Shown here piece by piece: positions 53,272 through 64,000 of a stretch of DNA of 64,000 nucleotides; position 1 is the first letter of the stretch, and the number at the start of each line of letters is the position of its first letter. The notes below the pieces were generated by a model. It worked only from the letters and a program-made list of their open reading frames with translations. It had not been told where the DNA came from and did not search any database. The stretch lies in assembly GCF_963678635.1 (NCBI RefSeq), contig NC_087062.1, forward strand, positions 98,075,705 through 98,139,704. The letters are read 5' to 3'. The position numbers were made by a program, and so were the translations under genes. This DNA is from Symsagittifera roscoffensis (taxonomy: Eukaryota; Xenacoelomorpha; Acoela; Convolutidae).

Positions 53272-56200
53272 GTGACCGTGGGAATGACCGCCTGCATGAA
53301 CGACCGCCTGCATGCGGTAGGGCTTCTGGAGCGCCTGAAAGGTGAGGCACCAACACCTAAGAAAATCTGGGAAGCAATCCAGACGTTGCTCGCCGCGATT
53401 AACGAGGTGCAGGAGTCGGTGGTTTCTCGATTTGGTCCCAAGACAAGAGGGGCATTTACGACGTCCCCGGGCTACGCGAGTATTCCGCCTGCCTTGCAGT
53501 TTGTGTATGCAATGTTGATCTTGATAGCGGAAGGGAACGGGTGGCGGATATATATGGCAGCTCCCAATCGCGAGCTGGAGCCGATAAACTTGAGATTTCT
53601 TAAGTCGGAGTTGGCAGCGGCATGTGCAGATGTGTCTCATGCTTTAAGAGGATTCTACGAATTTGAAGATATTCTGATTGTGCTCGATGAGGTCCTCTGT
53701 CTTGAAGTGTCGAATCTCGCTCGGCAACTAAAGTTCAATCCAGAGATAAGGGACAATCACCCGGTAATAGGCCCTTTAACAGCCAGCCTGTGGTTTCGGA
53801 GCATGGATCTGACAATCACGAGTTCCACCAGCAAGGCGAGGGGACCGAGTAACGAAAGGAAAAATGTGGCTGCGGCCGAAAAGCAGTTGGAATCGATGGG
53901 GTACCGTTCAACGCAAGAGAGAGGCAGGTGGCCGTTTCTGACCCCAAGGCTTGAGAATGCCACGGACAAGACGCGGGAGAGTGCTCCACCTCTCATCAAA
54001 CAAATATGGGAGTTTCTTGAGGGACAGCTAGAAGTGGCAGAAAGCTGAGAGATGACGATGGGAAGATTTGTCAAGGCGGCAAATGAAGTCACCATTGGAG
54101 GATTCTGGAGGGAGCACACGAAGGGCGAGCTGAAAACTAGAAAGAACCACGAGATCTTGAGATTCTTAAGCCCATGCTGGGAGAAGAAGTACATGGGCAG
54201 AGTGTTCTATGCGGGGGATGCCATCTTCGATGCGTTTGTGCAGGAATGGTTAAATACGCCCATTAACCTCTTACTGGCCCTGTACTTGGTCTACCCCAGG
54301 TATCTGTTCAACATGGGCCCGGCCTACATGTTCAGCAGGGGTGTGGAAACGCTCCGAATTGACGAATACTTAACACTAGTACTCTTGACCCAGGGCTCAC
54401 CCAAGTGCGAAAACTTATTCATGCAAGTGTGCTGCCTGGCTGAAGACGTTGCTGGTGGAGTATATCATAATGAAAAATTGATACCTGACGGCCGAGGAGA
54501 GAAATCCCAAGACGAGAGAAGAGTTGAAGGAGGCGAATGCAGGCATACTTCTCTTGACTGATTTGTGTTTGGCCATGAGATCTGACCCATTAGTGATAAT
54601 TAGGGAGCTTGGAGAAGTCGTGACCTGAATCTATGGGCCGGCGGTAACATACGCCTTTCCTGATCCGCTCGTGGCGGCATACCGGAATTCAGTGGTGCAC
54701 GTGAGGTTGATAAGTGTTCTAAATGGGACGGCTGTGAACTGGTGCAGGCAAGAAGAGCTGAGGGCGCGGATGAGCGACACGGTACTCTTCGGGAAAGTGA
54801 AGGACCCAGAGCTGATGGTGTTCAACTTCCGAGGACAACTGCAGTGCAGAATGGGGGGAAATGTGAGGGTCTCATCGACTCTTACCCCAAGTTCTGGAAC
54901 TTGAATCCCGTAACAGGGAACAAGGGAGAAGTCTTGAGAATCCCGGCGTGGAAAAGAAGTTTTGAACTGGTGAAAAAGGAGTTGGAAATGATAATTGAGC
55001 GAGAAGTTTTGCCCACCACCGTCCCCGAATTCCCGATGGTCAGAAGAATGACCCTGGGAATGAGTAGCCCGCTGGTGGTCCCGTCCCTACACGCAAGAGC
55101 CACTGTGGAGAAGCAGCAAAAAGAGTTTATGGACGGTTGGGATGCCTTGTTTATTGGATACTCAGCCGCGGTTTATTTCCACACGTGTGACATCAAAATA
55201 ACTCATGGATGACACAGGCAAAAAAGATGAGAGGCTCAATGCCCCAGAAGTTCGAGGTTCGGGACATCTTGAGGACGCTCGAGGAGACTAAGCAGGAGAA
55301 CAAGCTGCCGATTTGGGATGATGGAAGAATGATCGTGGAGGAGGAACACATTGCTCTGAAAGATGAAATGAGGTTCGCCACGAGGAAGTACCGAGCGCCC
55401 TACGGATTGTAGGAGCTTGAGCTGAAGCAAGAGGGAAAAAAGCTAGATGTGGCAGGTACCTTATATGTAGCCCTCACTGAATATAAGAAGCTGGACCGGC
55501 CAACAACCTCACCCTTATCGGTGGGCACCCCTGGAGACAAAAGAAGCCACCCCGTAGAGAACAGATTTAGAGATGCACAAGAGAAAGAACAAGCTGAGTC
55601 AGGGAAGGGGAGAGTATGAATGAAACCCTCAGTGAAGCGGGAGAAGAAATGGATGTGGGAAATACACCAAAGCAGGATTCAGCTGAAAAAGATTTCACCA
55701 CGCAGGAGCTGCTGCAAGAATTGGGTGGAGACGACTGGGCGAGCACGGCCACCCCACCCCTGGGATCCCCTCGCAAAGATCTGGGATTACCCTTGGCGAG
55801 TGAGACCTCTAACATGTGGATGAAGCTCTTGAGCACCGAGGAAAGCAAGAGGAACGCTTTTGAGGGCAATAAATGGATTTTACTGAACACACTGGATGAG
55901 AAGGCATGGCGAGATTTCCTGAGTGAATTTGACCAGAGAGTGAAGAGCGAGACTACGCTGGAGGACTTCAAAGAAGAGTTGTGGAACACGGTGGTGAAGT
56001 TCTTGATGTGATGGGTAACTGACTAGATGAAAAAGCGAGAAAGAAGCTACTAGAGAAGATGATCAAGCTGAGGGAGACGGAGCAGAAGATCAAAGATGAC
56101 GCATGTAAAGACAGCTCTACTCTGAACAAAAAAACTGATAATAAAATGATTAAGGTTGAAAGGGATGACAAGAATAAGACTAGTAATATGATTAAAGATA

Positions 56201-59200
56201 TTAATAATCTTTAGGCTCGAGAAGGGGGAGGCAAGAGTTGGAAAGGCTTGACCTGGATAAAGAAGTCAAATCAGTGATGATATTGGCGACGCCCCCAAGT
56301 AAGGGAATAAGGTCTCGGAAAAAGAGAAGGGAGACAGAAGAATTAACTAGTCCCTCGGCGGACGCAGTCTCAGAAAAGAATCTGAAGGAGACGGCTCCCA
56401 TGATTCTAGCGCGGTGGAAGACAGCGGCTTATAAGGACAGCTCCGCACCACGGAAGTTGGCCGAGGTGATGAAGGGAATGGAAGTCTCGACGTACTCGAC
56501 AGCGGAGGAGGACTTCAGACCTCAGAAGGCAAACACAAAAAGGGGTTCAACGAGTGGACAAACGCGGGAGGTGGACGTTGGCAAAGAATGGCTCTCGACC
56601 CAACATCAAGCCGCTGGGAAAAAAGTGGCTACCGATGCTCTTGAGAAAAAAGCGACGAGAAACACCGCTCGAACTTGTTGGGTTGCTTTGGAGACCATGA
56701 AAGATCTGGAAGATTGCCTGAAGAAACTTGATCGCGGACTATCCCGTAAGCGTCGTCATTGGGCTACCCAACAGCCAGCCGAGATTAATAAGTTAGGATT
56801 GGGGAACCAGCTGAGACGGACTTGGCAAAACTTGCTGCTGGAGTATTTCGAAGAGGCGATGAGAACACCCTCGTCGGCGTTGCCGTTGATGGCAAATCCT
56901 TTCGTCAGAACGGCAGGACAGCTGATATTCGCATGGACCTTGGTGGGAATAGAGCTGGAGGTGTTGACCTCACACGATAAATTGAAGCTGGCCAACAAGA
57001 GTCTACAGGTTTATCAAATGCTGGTGCAGCATATCGCCAGAGATAATTCCGGTTTGATTCTAGCGAGGAGAAAGGATGCCGCTTGTTTCTTGAGATGGAT
57101 AATATCCGTGATGACCAAAAGTACCGTTTAAACGTGTCATCGGAAGGCGATGGGAAGTAAGACTAGGGAAAGGAAAATCTCCACGGTCATCCTGAACGTG
57201 TACCAGAGTACTGGAATTAAAAAGGAGGATGGCTCCAGACAGTCTCTAGAGAGTCACGGAAACTTGATGAAATACGGAGGTTCTACAACATGAAGTTCGA
57301 CGAGGGGCATGACGTGCATCGTAATTTAGCCCGGGCTGAAGACTACTCAAAACTCATGAAGCGGGGAGAATATCAGTAGTGTGTGGAGTAATGGGGATAG
57401 CATACAATCCTTTCTTGGATTCGGCGGCCGGGAACGCCCACAAGAATTATGAAGGGACACAGCTGTTGAAGTTCTGGACAGAGAAGATAATTGAGATTGA
57501 CCCAGTGGAAAGGGAAAGGCCAAGCCTAGGCCTGACACTTGAGAAGATACCAGAGGTAATTAGCGTGCCGCGCTCGAACACGAGGGTAGAATTGAAAATG
57601 GGAAATGGAAACGGCATGCTGATTACGAATTTTCGGACTGTTCGGAAGTTGCTGAGGCCTTCATGGTGCGCACATCCCCATGCAAGTTTGATTGGAGAAG
57701 TCAAGGAGCGAGTGAGACTGTCATCAACGAAGGATGACGATTTGGGGACTCTGAATGTGGTACACAATTTGATCCTACCCCATAGTAAAGAATCGGAAGA
57801 AATAATGAGCAAGCTAGATAAATCATCAAAGAAGATGGAACCCGGTAGCTGTCTGGACCTGATGTGTGGAAGTGGAGAGCATTCTTGCGATGGACGATCC
57901 TGTTTCAGGATACAGTCCTTCCAGAAGGAAGACTTAGCCACTTGGTTTGGCGACTTCACAGAGAAGGAAAAGAGTGAAGTACAGATAGTGGCTGAGTGTT
58001 ACACGAACACTACTGTAAATATAGCAACGGTGTTGGGGTTCTTCTCAAGGATGTGCAGCTTGCAGTCGCTGGAGATGCTGGAGTCCGAGCACCACTTAGT
58101 GACAGCGTTGAGCGTGGAGTCATGGCCTGGGGCGTTGAAAATAACCCAGAAGCACATCAGGGGGTGGAATATTGGTCTTGAGGCGGAAATGGGGTTTTCC
58201 GTGAGTGAAGCCTATAGTTTGCCAGTGAACGCGAAGTCCCTAGTGGGATCGGTGATGGCCAACCTGTGTGGAAGCCACTACCCATTACACATGGCAATAG
58301 TGGAGGTATCCAGCCAGAGGATACTAATCGACAAAGCCTTCTCGGTGCCCAAGTGCGTACGCCTGGCTAGAATGTCGCATCACTCGCACAGACTGTTGAG
58401 AAAGATCCTGGGAACTGTACCGGGGGAACAAAGAGATAACTTGAGTGAGATCTGGGGGGAAGAACTCTTGAGTCTGGAAGGTGAGAACACGAGTGATTTC
58501 GAGAGACAGAACACGATCGGGAAACCGATGAACAGTACCCCAGCCCTGGAGGAGAATGATGTGACACACGAAAAAATGATGAAGCTAGAACCTCTGCTGG
58601 AAGCTTCGGAAGAACGCAATCTCCGGAGTATCAACCTCACGCATGGGGAATGCCTGGCACAGACGGTGTGGTATCTGCCTGATATGGGACGTGGAGGAAG
58701 TTCAGTCAATCGGGTCACCCGATCATCGACAGAAGGTCACCCTCCTGGTAGTGATTTCAATGCTGGCGTTGCGATGGATGGAGGAAAACGTGACGAAATA
58801 TCGGGAGTCGAAGGCACCGACAGCGGAATCGATACACGCTTTTGATTACAGCAGGAGGCTTGAGTTGTTTGAGACTGCGTGCAAAGTATTCGCTATACCT
58901 ATGTATGTCAGGCACGTGTGGAGCCGCATAAGATTCTTCCCATGGTTTCGAGCGACATTGACGTCTTGGTTATACGCGGTGACGAAGGATCACATGAAGA
59001 AGCATCAGAAAGAATATCGACAATTCCTGGCTGAGATAGGGCCGGAAGGCATCAAGAGGCCCTTGCTGACCCATCGTAATGCAATCACTACGGGTTGTAA
59101 GAGAGTTCGTAGGGTGTCTAGAGATAATACCAAGGCGAGGAGTCAATATTGGAGGAGTACTTAGCGAAGAACGTGAGCTTGAGCTTGCATAACTCTTTTT

Positions 59201-59406
59201 GCGTGAACAGGTAATCTAAAGTGAAGGGTTTGCCGAACTAGGCGAAGAGATTGAAAGAGCAGAGGGAATGGATGTGATCCTACGAACAACTAAAGGCTTG
59301 GGAAGAGATCGTGATCAGCTCCGACGAGGAGGAAGCGCTGCTGAGGCAGATTACAGTGTCGAATGCATCAGGGCCTAGCACCTCAAGGGCGAGGAGCACG
59401 AAGTGA
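53272..59406 (+). pseudogene. Second polyprotein of copy C, from the second SGNH-like region to the C-terminus
   Basis: Open pieces include 53272-54048 (ending at the TGA shared with B at 36358), 54052-54561, 54742-55212, 56238-57131 and 57379-58845; the last runs through the place where copy A has TGA 14681 and contains the Cys/His cluster (about 57850-57905). It retains the segment near 54490-54690 that B has lost. Further shifts lie near 54560, 55200, 57370, 58670 and 59140. Ends at TGA 59404-59406. Confidence 0.88.
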
Positions 59407-59534
59407 TCAGGATGCTAAGTGTCGGATTCTTCAGTCTTGAGAGGGAAAAGAAAGGGCTTGAGTGTAAACTCGGATGAAATCTGAGGTCAAGGAAAAAGAA
59501 TTTTACTGAACCAAAATATTGTTTTTAACATGCT

Positions 59535-60538
59535 ATATCTAATATATGAATCAAAATGCTGCATGACAATTTTCTGATTGGATAAGACAAAAGAAAATTT
59601 AATCAATATCTTGCAAAGCGGAAACTTAGGGTGCAGGTGTATGCAGATTTTGATTGCTGTTTAGCGATAAGGTGATAATTTTGCATGGTTGTGAATTTTG
59701 GGGTGTAGATAAAGTTAAATCTGCTGCAAACTTCTGTAAATGACCACTGGCACTGTATCTTGTGCAACACTCAACATTCTGGGGACTCACTGGCAGACGG
59801 CGACACGCGATGAGGACATCGATCTTGAGTCCGGGGAGTAAATGCCAGTCGGTCATATTTGAAGGTTTGACCTTGACAAACACAAAAGACATGATTTTGG
59901 GTTGAAATGGTATTTTTCAAAAATTTGACTTGAGCATGTCATGCTCAAGTTTCTCGCCACAATTGAAAATATTAGAAAATAAGATCAGAATAACCGAATG
60001 TCTCCCAATGGTCTAGCCCCAAATCTCATTTTTCAAGCTGAAACTTGTTCATTTAAAACTCCTCGAGTTAAACTTGATTACCAATTGTTCTAGAGTTACT
60101 TATAAATTTAGTTACTCAATTCTAGAGAGTGTGCCGGTATGTGGGTATCCAATTTAATTTTCTTGAGTGTGTTTTATATTGTTATGTTGAGGTAAGGAGA
60201 GTTTTCGGTTGATTCATCTGAAATGGATCAAAGGTCCACTGTCTAATAAAAAGTAACTATACGGTTTGTTCTGACCCTGTTATTAACGGCGTTCGCGTGT
60301 TTTAGGTATTTTGAGACGTAAGTACGGGGACATTCTTATTTTCTAGAGTGGGGGGTATTTTGATAGTGGCCTTTAAGCTGTAACAAAGGTTTGAGTCTCA
60401 TGTCGCAAGTGAACCGAATTGGCTACGACCGTTCGAGGAAGAAAAACACAAGAGATAGTGTCCCTGACTCTTGAGCCAATGGTTATAGGGCCTATTTTTC
60501 TTTTGCGTCATATGTGACTTAAAAGGGCGACTGCTACA
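59535..60538 (+). repeat. 3' LTR of copy C
   Basis: About 1.0 kb, ending GCTACA (others GTTACA). It lacks the same roughly 200 bases as the B 3' LTR, with the word AACCGAA at the loss point; in the 5' LTR of B that word flanks the segment. Confidence 0.85.
60245..60250 (+). terminator. AATAAA polyadenylation signal in copy C LTR
   Basis: Same position in the LTR as 25155-25160. Confidence 0.5.
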
Positions 60539-61276
60539 ATGTATAAAACAAAAAGATAGGTCTTCATGTACGAGAATAGGAGCTGTCACATTTCAACCCA
60601 GAGACGTCTGGGTGTGCCCAAGTGGTAGAAATGCGACAAATCGACCCAGAGGCGTCGGGTTGGTTCCAAATTCATCAGGATAGCGGAGAGAAGGGACTGA
60701 CTATACAAGAACTAGTCTACACCGCTATTCAAACAATTGGGAGAAGAATCAGGCATTCAGGAGGATAGCTACGGACCAGCCACCTAGGTTTCCTTCTAGC
60801 AATCTAGAGCCAGCCTCCAGGGAAATCAATACCGTGGAAAGTTGGTATTGGTAGTGACAGAATTAGGTATTGGTATTGGTACTGATCAATACCAGGTTCC
60901 TGGTATCGGTATTGGTATTGATCAATACCAGGTCAATGTTATTGGTTTTGATCAAAACCAGGTTCTTGGTGATTTGAATCGTCTCAGATCACTCTAAAAT
61001 CTTAAAAATCCTTGTAAGATTAATTTTTCAAGGGGACTCGACTGAGATATACAATAGATATATGTAGAAAAAAAAACTCTTAAGCTGATGTGTAGAAAAA
61101 CATAAAACACTTCAGAAAATCAATTTTCAGAATATAGATAGAAACTCAGCATTCTTTGTGATGAAAACATTGCAAGCATTATGCTCAGCAGTCATTCTGT
61201 TTTGCAAGTAGCATTTTGAGTACCTGCATAGCGAAAAAAGACGCTCAGGATCTACCGCTCGCTGGTCAAAAACTTT

Positions 61277-61620
61277 TCATCTAGTCTTTAACGCGGAAAA
61301 CTCCTCGCTCACCTTCTTGGAAAAATCTTCAAAGGAAATGTCATTTGGAAGACTGTACAGATGAGTTGCCACAATGGAGTTGTCAGTCAGCCGTTTCTTC
61401 AAGACATCTTTTGGCAACTGTTTCCATTGGAATGTGGCCTTGATAGACAAGCTTTGTGGCAACATCCAATCGCATGTGAAGCGATACTTTGGGCACTTTT
61501 TGAAAACCTCAAATTCAATTGATTATTTTCAACAGATTTTTTTGTAGTAATTTTAGAACACGCATTGATTACTCGATATTCCACTAACACTTCAGTTACA
61601 GCAGCATCTTTGCGAGTTGT
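61277..61620 (-). pseudogene. Minus-strand coding-like segment of the macro-repeat
   Basis: Read on the minus strand: KTTRKDAAVTEVLVEYRVIN, a frameshift near 61510, then FKKCPKYRFTCDWMLPQ and SLPNDISFEDFSKKVSEEF, ending at a stop at 61277. The copy at 44380-44592 keeps the last part. Family unknown; it may be an old DNA-transposon gene or host exon. Confidence 0.42.
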
Positions 61621-62111
61621 CTTTTCGTTACTTTAAAAAAAAACATTTGAGTTGCCTTTACCAAAAAATGATTTTGTTTTGTTACAGAGTAACAAAACAA
61701 ATAGCAAAAACAAAAACAAAAGAAAATTAAACTATTTAAAAAAGTCGACTACAATTAGTATCTAGTCAGTTATCTACTCGTTTTTCATCGTCTCGACCTA
61801 GCCAGTTACTTTTCTGGTCTTTTTATGGCTAAGTAAAAATTACCATTTATAGGCCATCAGTCAAAGGACTTTTGATCAGCTGTCGTTTACATGCGAAAAT
61901 AACTACATAACTGGGCCTTGGATCCCCAGACTGTAATTACTTTTGAAACCACGGCTCGGAAATCTTTATTTACTATGTTTTTAGTGACAAAAAAAAACTA
62001 AATCATTGGGGTTGGATTTTTTCTCTTTCTAGCTACTCATGCTCTGAAATACAATATAAAATTGAAGTTAATTCAATTACTCAGGGCATCACAGCAGCTA
62101 AAAAATAAGTT

Positions 62112-62287
62112 TTACAGTCCACTCAGTCCATGGACACCGGGCCTCCAATTCCACTCTCCTTCGGAGATAACTCTCTTATCTTCCCAATCTCGTGGCTTGG
62201 GAGGGTACGTATCCACTCCGGCTGTCACACTGAAGCCTCCTTTCTTTTTATCTGCTTCGGCTAAGTATCCTATGGTGTCTGATCTTC
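62112..62287 (-). pseudogene. Minus-strand coding-like segment, second copy
   Basis: Counterpart of 45181-45356; GFSVTAGVDTYPPKPRDWED shows several replacements but no stop. Confidence 0.42.
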
Positions 62288-62756
62288 ACAAAAAAAGACT
62301 TCGTTTTTTTTCTGGCTTTCTTCACAACTTTTTTTATCGGCGTTTCGTTTGTTCTGTTTTTCTTCTCTTTTTGTTTGTTCAAAATGGCCCTTCCCGCATT
62401 TCTCAGATAAAATCCGCTGAGAATCGAAAATTTAAAATTCAAAATTCCAGAATCTTCTGGCCCTTTAAATAACCGTTAAAAATTTCCAAATTAAAGAGAT
62501 TTTCGAAATAAGAAAAAGATATAACTAATTTGGAATACGAGGGAAAATAAAAGGAGCGATAAGTGAAAATGATCGCTTTTTCTGACAAATTTCTTCTGCA
62601 AAAAAGGTTAATAGTTAATTCTTGTTGCCCTTCAGTATAAGTAAAAAACAAATTAGGTAAGTTTAGTCTCTAGGTTAGTAACATGTATATAAATTCTCGC
62701 AACTTAACACGCATCACATTATTAGTTTTTATCCAAATGTTTATTCTATAATACCG

Positions 62757-63030
62757 TTTCGTTAAGACTTTGACGCTGCCTTGGTCGTTTTCGGTTTTCA
62801 GTATTTGTCGAAGCGATTTTCGATCTGGAAAAGCTTTGTCTCCATACAAAGCTATACACTCTGGTTTCACAAAACAACCCTGACATTCTTCATCCCCAAG
62901 AACAGTCTGATCGCCCGTATGTTCTTTTGACTTAAAAGCTTCATTGCTCGAGTTTTCTAGATGAAACTGGTCGAAACGTTCATTCTCGCAAATGCCTTCA
63001 GGGATGTTTATGATCCCGGCTATAACCGCT
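62757..63030 (-). CDS. Satellite exon-like frame, last unit
   Basis: Same product with replacements. Its usual stop is lost and the frame reads on to 62670. The acceptor reads TAG, so the AG remains. Confidence 0.33.
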
Positions 63031-63736
63031 CTAAAAAAAACTTGTTCTAAATTGAATTCTCGAGGAAGGAGAAAAAAAAGAAAAAATCGTTTCATGTTAA
63101 AGAAACTAAAAAAAACTGATCACTTGTATATTGTGCCAGTCAGCCATTTACACAAAGGAATTCGGTAAGACTATCAAAATACTCAATTCTACGTGTTAAA
63201 AACATTCAACTTTCCAAATAAAAATAGTTTCAAATATTGCAAAATGAAAAGAGTTACCTATATTGACTTATTTCGTATACTAATGAAATAGAAGAAAAAT
63301 TTGATAAAAAACTTCAAACGTTTTCGCAACTATGTGCATCGTCAGGATTTATAAAATTAACTAACCTAAATGACAATAAAACATTAAGGTTCAAAATTAT
63401 TTGCAATTTTTCAACTAAATTTTGGTTCCTTAAGAAATTAGCCAATCACAGTTGATCCCTGCAATTAAAAAGATTATAATACATCTTTTAACTTCTGAAA
63501 TTAATTAAGGAAATTCTTAATTAATTTGTATGGAAACTTCTGAGTCAAAAGTTCGTCGGTTTTTCATGTCCGTTTGTTAAACAAAAAAAAAGAAAAACAT
63601 GTTGTGACCAAATTATCAGCGTCAACTCCCTGCTTCTAAACTCATGAGGCGTGTCTAAGCCCGGCTTCTCTTTCCTGGTATGTAATGCCTCTGATGTTAA
63701 CAACTTATTTTGATTCCTCGACCTATCTGTTATTCC

Positions 63737-63926
63737 TTACATCTTTGGTGATTGAGTTGAAGAACTCCTCTCACTTTCCAGGGGCTTACCCTTGCCCTCC
63801 AAAAGTTTTTACAGAGCGTCTGCTGCTACATTTACGGACCAATTCTCAGGGTAAAACTTGTCAGCCACTTCGCCGTTAGTTTCCATTAATTTGTCAAATT
63901 GCTCCCTGCTAGTTGTACTCCTTTGT
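63737..63926 (-). pseudogene. Minus-strand coding-like segment, third copy
   Basis: Counterpart of 20429-20637, with an internal TAA as in 50626-50816. Confidence 0.42.
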
Positions 63927-64000
63927 ACAAATTGGTAGATCAACCAATAGATCAACCGAAGAAAAGCTTCCAGTGTGTCTGATTGCTATGACAAACTCAA

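Larger units (their letters stand above)
53262..60538 (+). mobile_element. Giant LTR retroelement, copy C (5'-truncated)
   Basis: Begins abruptly in the second SGNH-like region (equivalent to about 35630 in B), next to a small repeat of GAATGACCGCCTGCATGAACG, and runs to the LTR end at 60538. Its right flank is the same macro-repeat position as for copy B, and it shares disabling changes with B. Confidence 0.9.
60539..64000. repeat. Macro-repeat right of copy C
   Basis: Runs in the same order as 43764 onward: hairpins, minus-strand coding-like pieces, A/C-rich run, one 950-bp unit (about 62480-63500), then the segment homologous to 50391-50890. It keeps at 61427-61685 the bases replaced by the patch at 44593-44753. 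Confidence 0.85.

Noticed and set aside
61277-61620. Assignment of the minus-strand pieces to a known DNA-transposon transposase
   Set aside because: No catalytic motif or terminal inverted repeats could be seen; left as unknown.

Overview
This window looks like a repeat-dense block of an animal genome, not a prokaryotic or gene-rich region. The evidence is LTR retroelements with spliceosomal-type splice signals, a Penelope-like element with a GIY-YIG endonuclease, a non-LTR element with a restriction-like endonuclease, and nested satellite DNA. I cannot name the species. I found no tRNA, rRNA, CRISPR array or convincing single-copy host gene.

The main content is one family of unusually large Ty3/gypsy-type LTR retroelement, present three times on the + strand. 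Copy A (1-17745, 5' end outside the window) is nearly intact. Copy B (about 21226-43763) is whole-length but heavily broken and carries a nested Penelope-like element in its 5' LTR. Copy C (53262-60538) is a 5'-truncated fragment that shares inactivating mutations and right flank with B, so it is probably a segmental duplicate of B. Copy A has about 16.5 kb of internal sequence in view. Comparison with B and C suggests that five apparent reading frames were once two: gag-protease-RT-RNase H-integrase-macrodomain-like, and a second polyprotein of about 2,960 codons (coiled coil, SGNH/GDSL esterase, a second diverged SGNH-like region, a long unknown part, a Cys/His cluster and a SUMO-interaction-like tail). 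In copy A only two in-frame TGA codons and one 4-bp duplication break these frames. A 3' splice acceptor-like site is kept between the two frames in A and B, which fits expression of the second polyprotein from a spliced RNA.

The DNA between the retroelements is a second, older repeat (macro-repeat) seen at 17746-21225, 43764-53261 and 60539-64000. It contains a 950-bp unit, tandem five times at 45621-50390, with a minus-strand exon-like reading frame behind a splice acceptor-like site. It also contains other minus-strand coding-like pieces, hairpin-rich segments and GAA microsatellites. On the + strand it carries a diverged, colinear relic of the post-integrase linker of the same giant element family. 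A 5'-truncated non-LTR element (18013-20190, minus) sits inside the macro-repeat.

Region by region: 1-7014 gag-pro-pol-macro of copy A; 7015-7521 spacer with splice signal; 7522-16405 second polyprotein of A; 16406-17745 3' UTR and LTR; 17746-21225 macro-repeat with the non-LTR insertion; 21226-25451 5' LTR of B interrupted by the Penelope-like element; 25452-32479 broken gag-pol of B; 32880-41492 broken second polyprotein of B; 41493-43763 duplicated 3' LTR region; 43764-53261 macro-repeat and satellite; 53262-60538 copy C; 60539-64000 macro-repeat.
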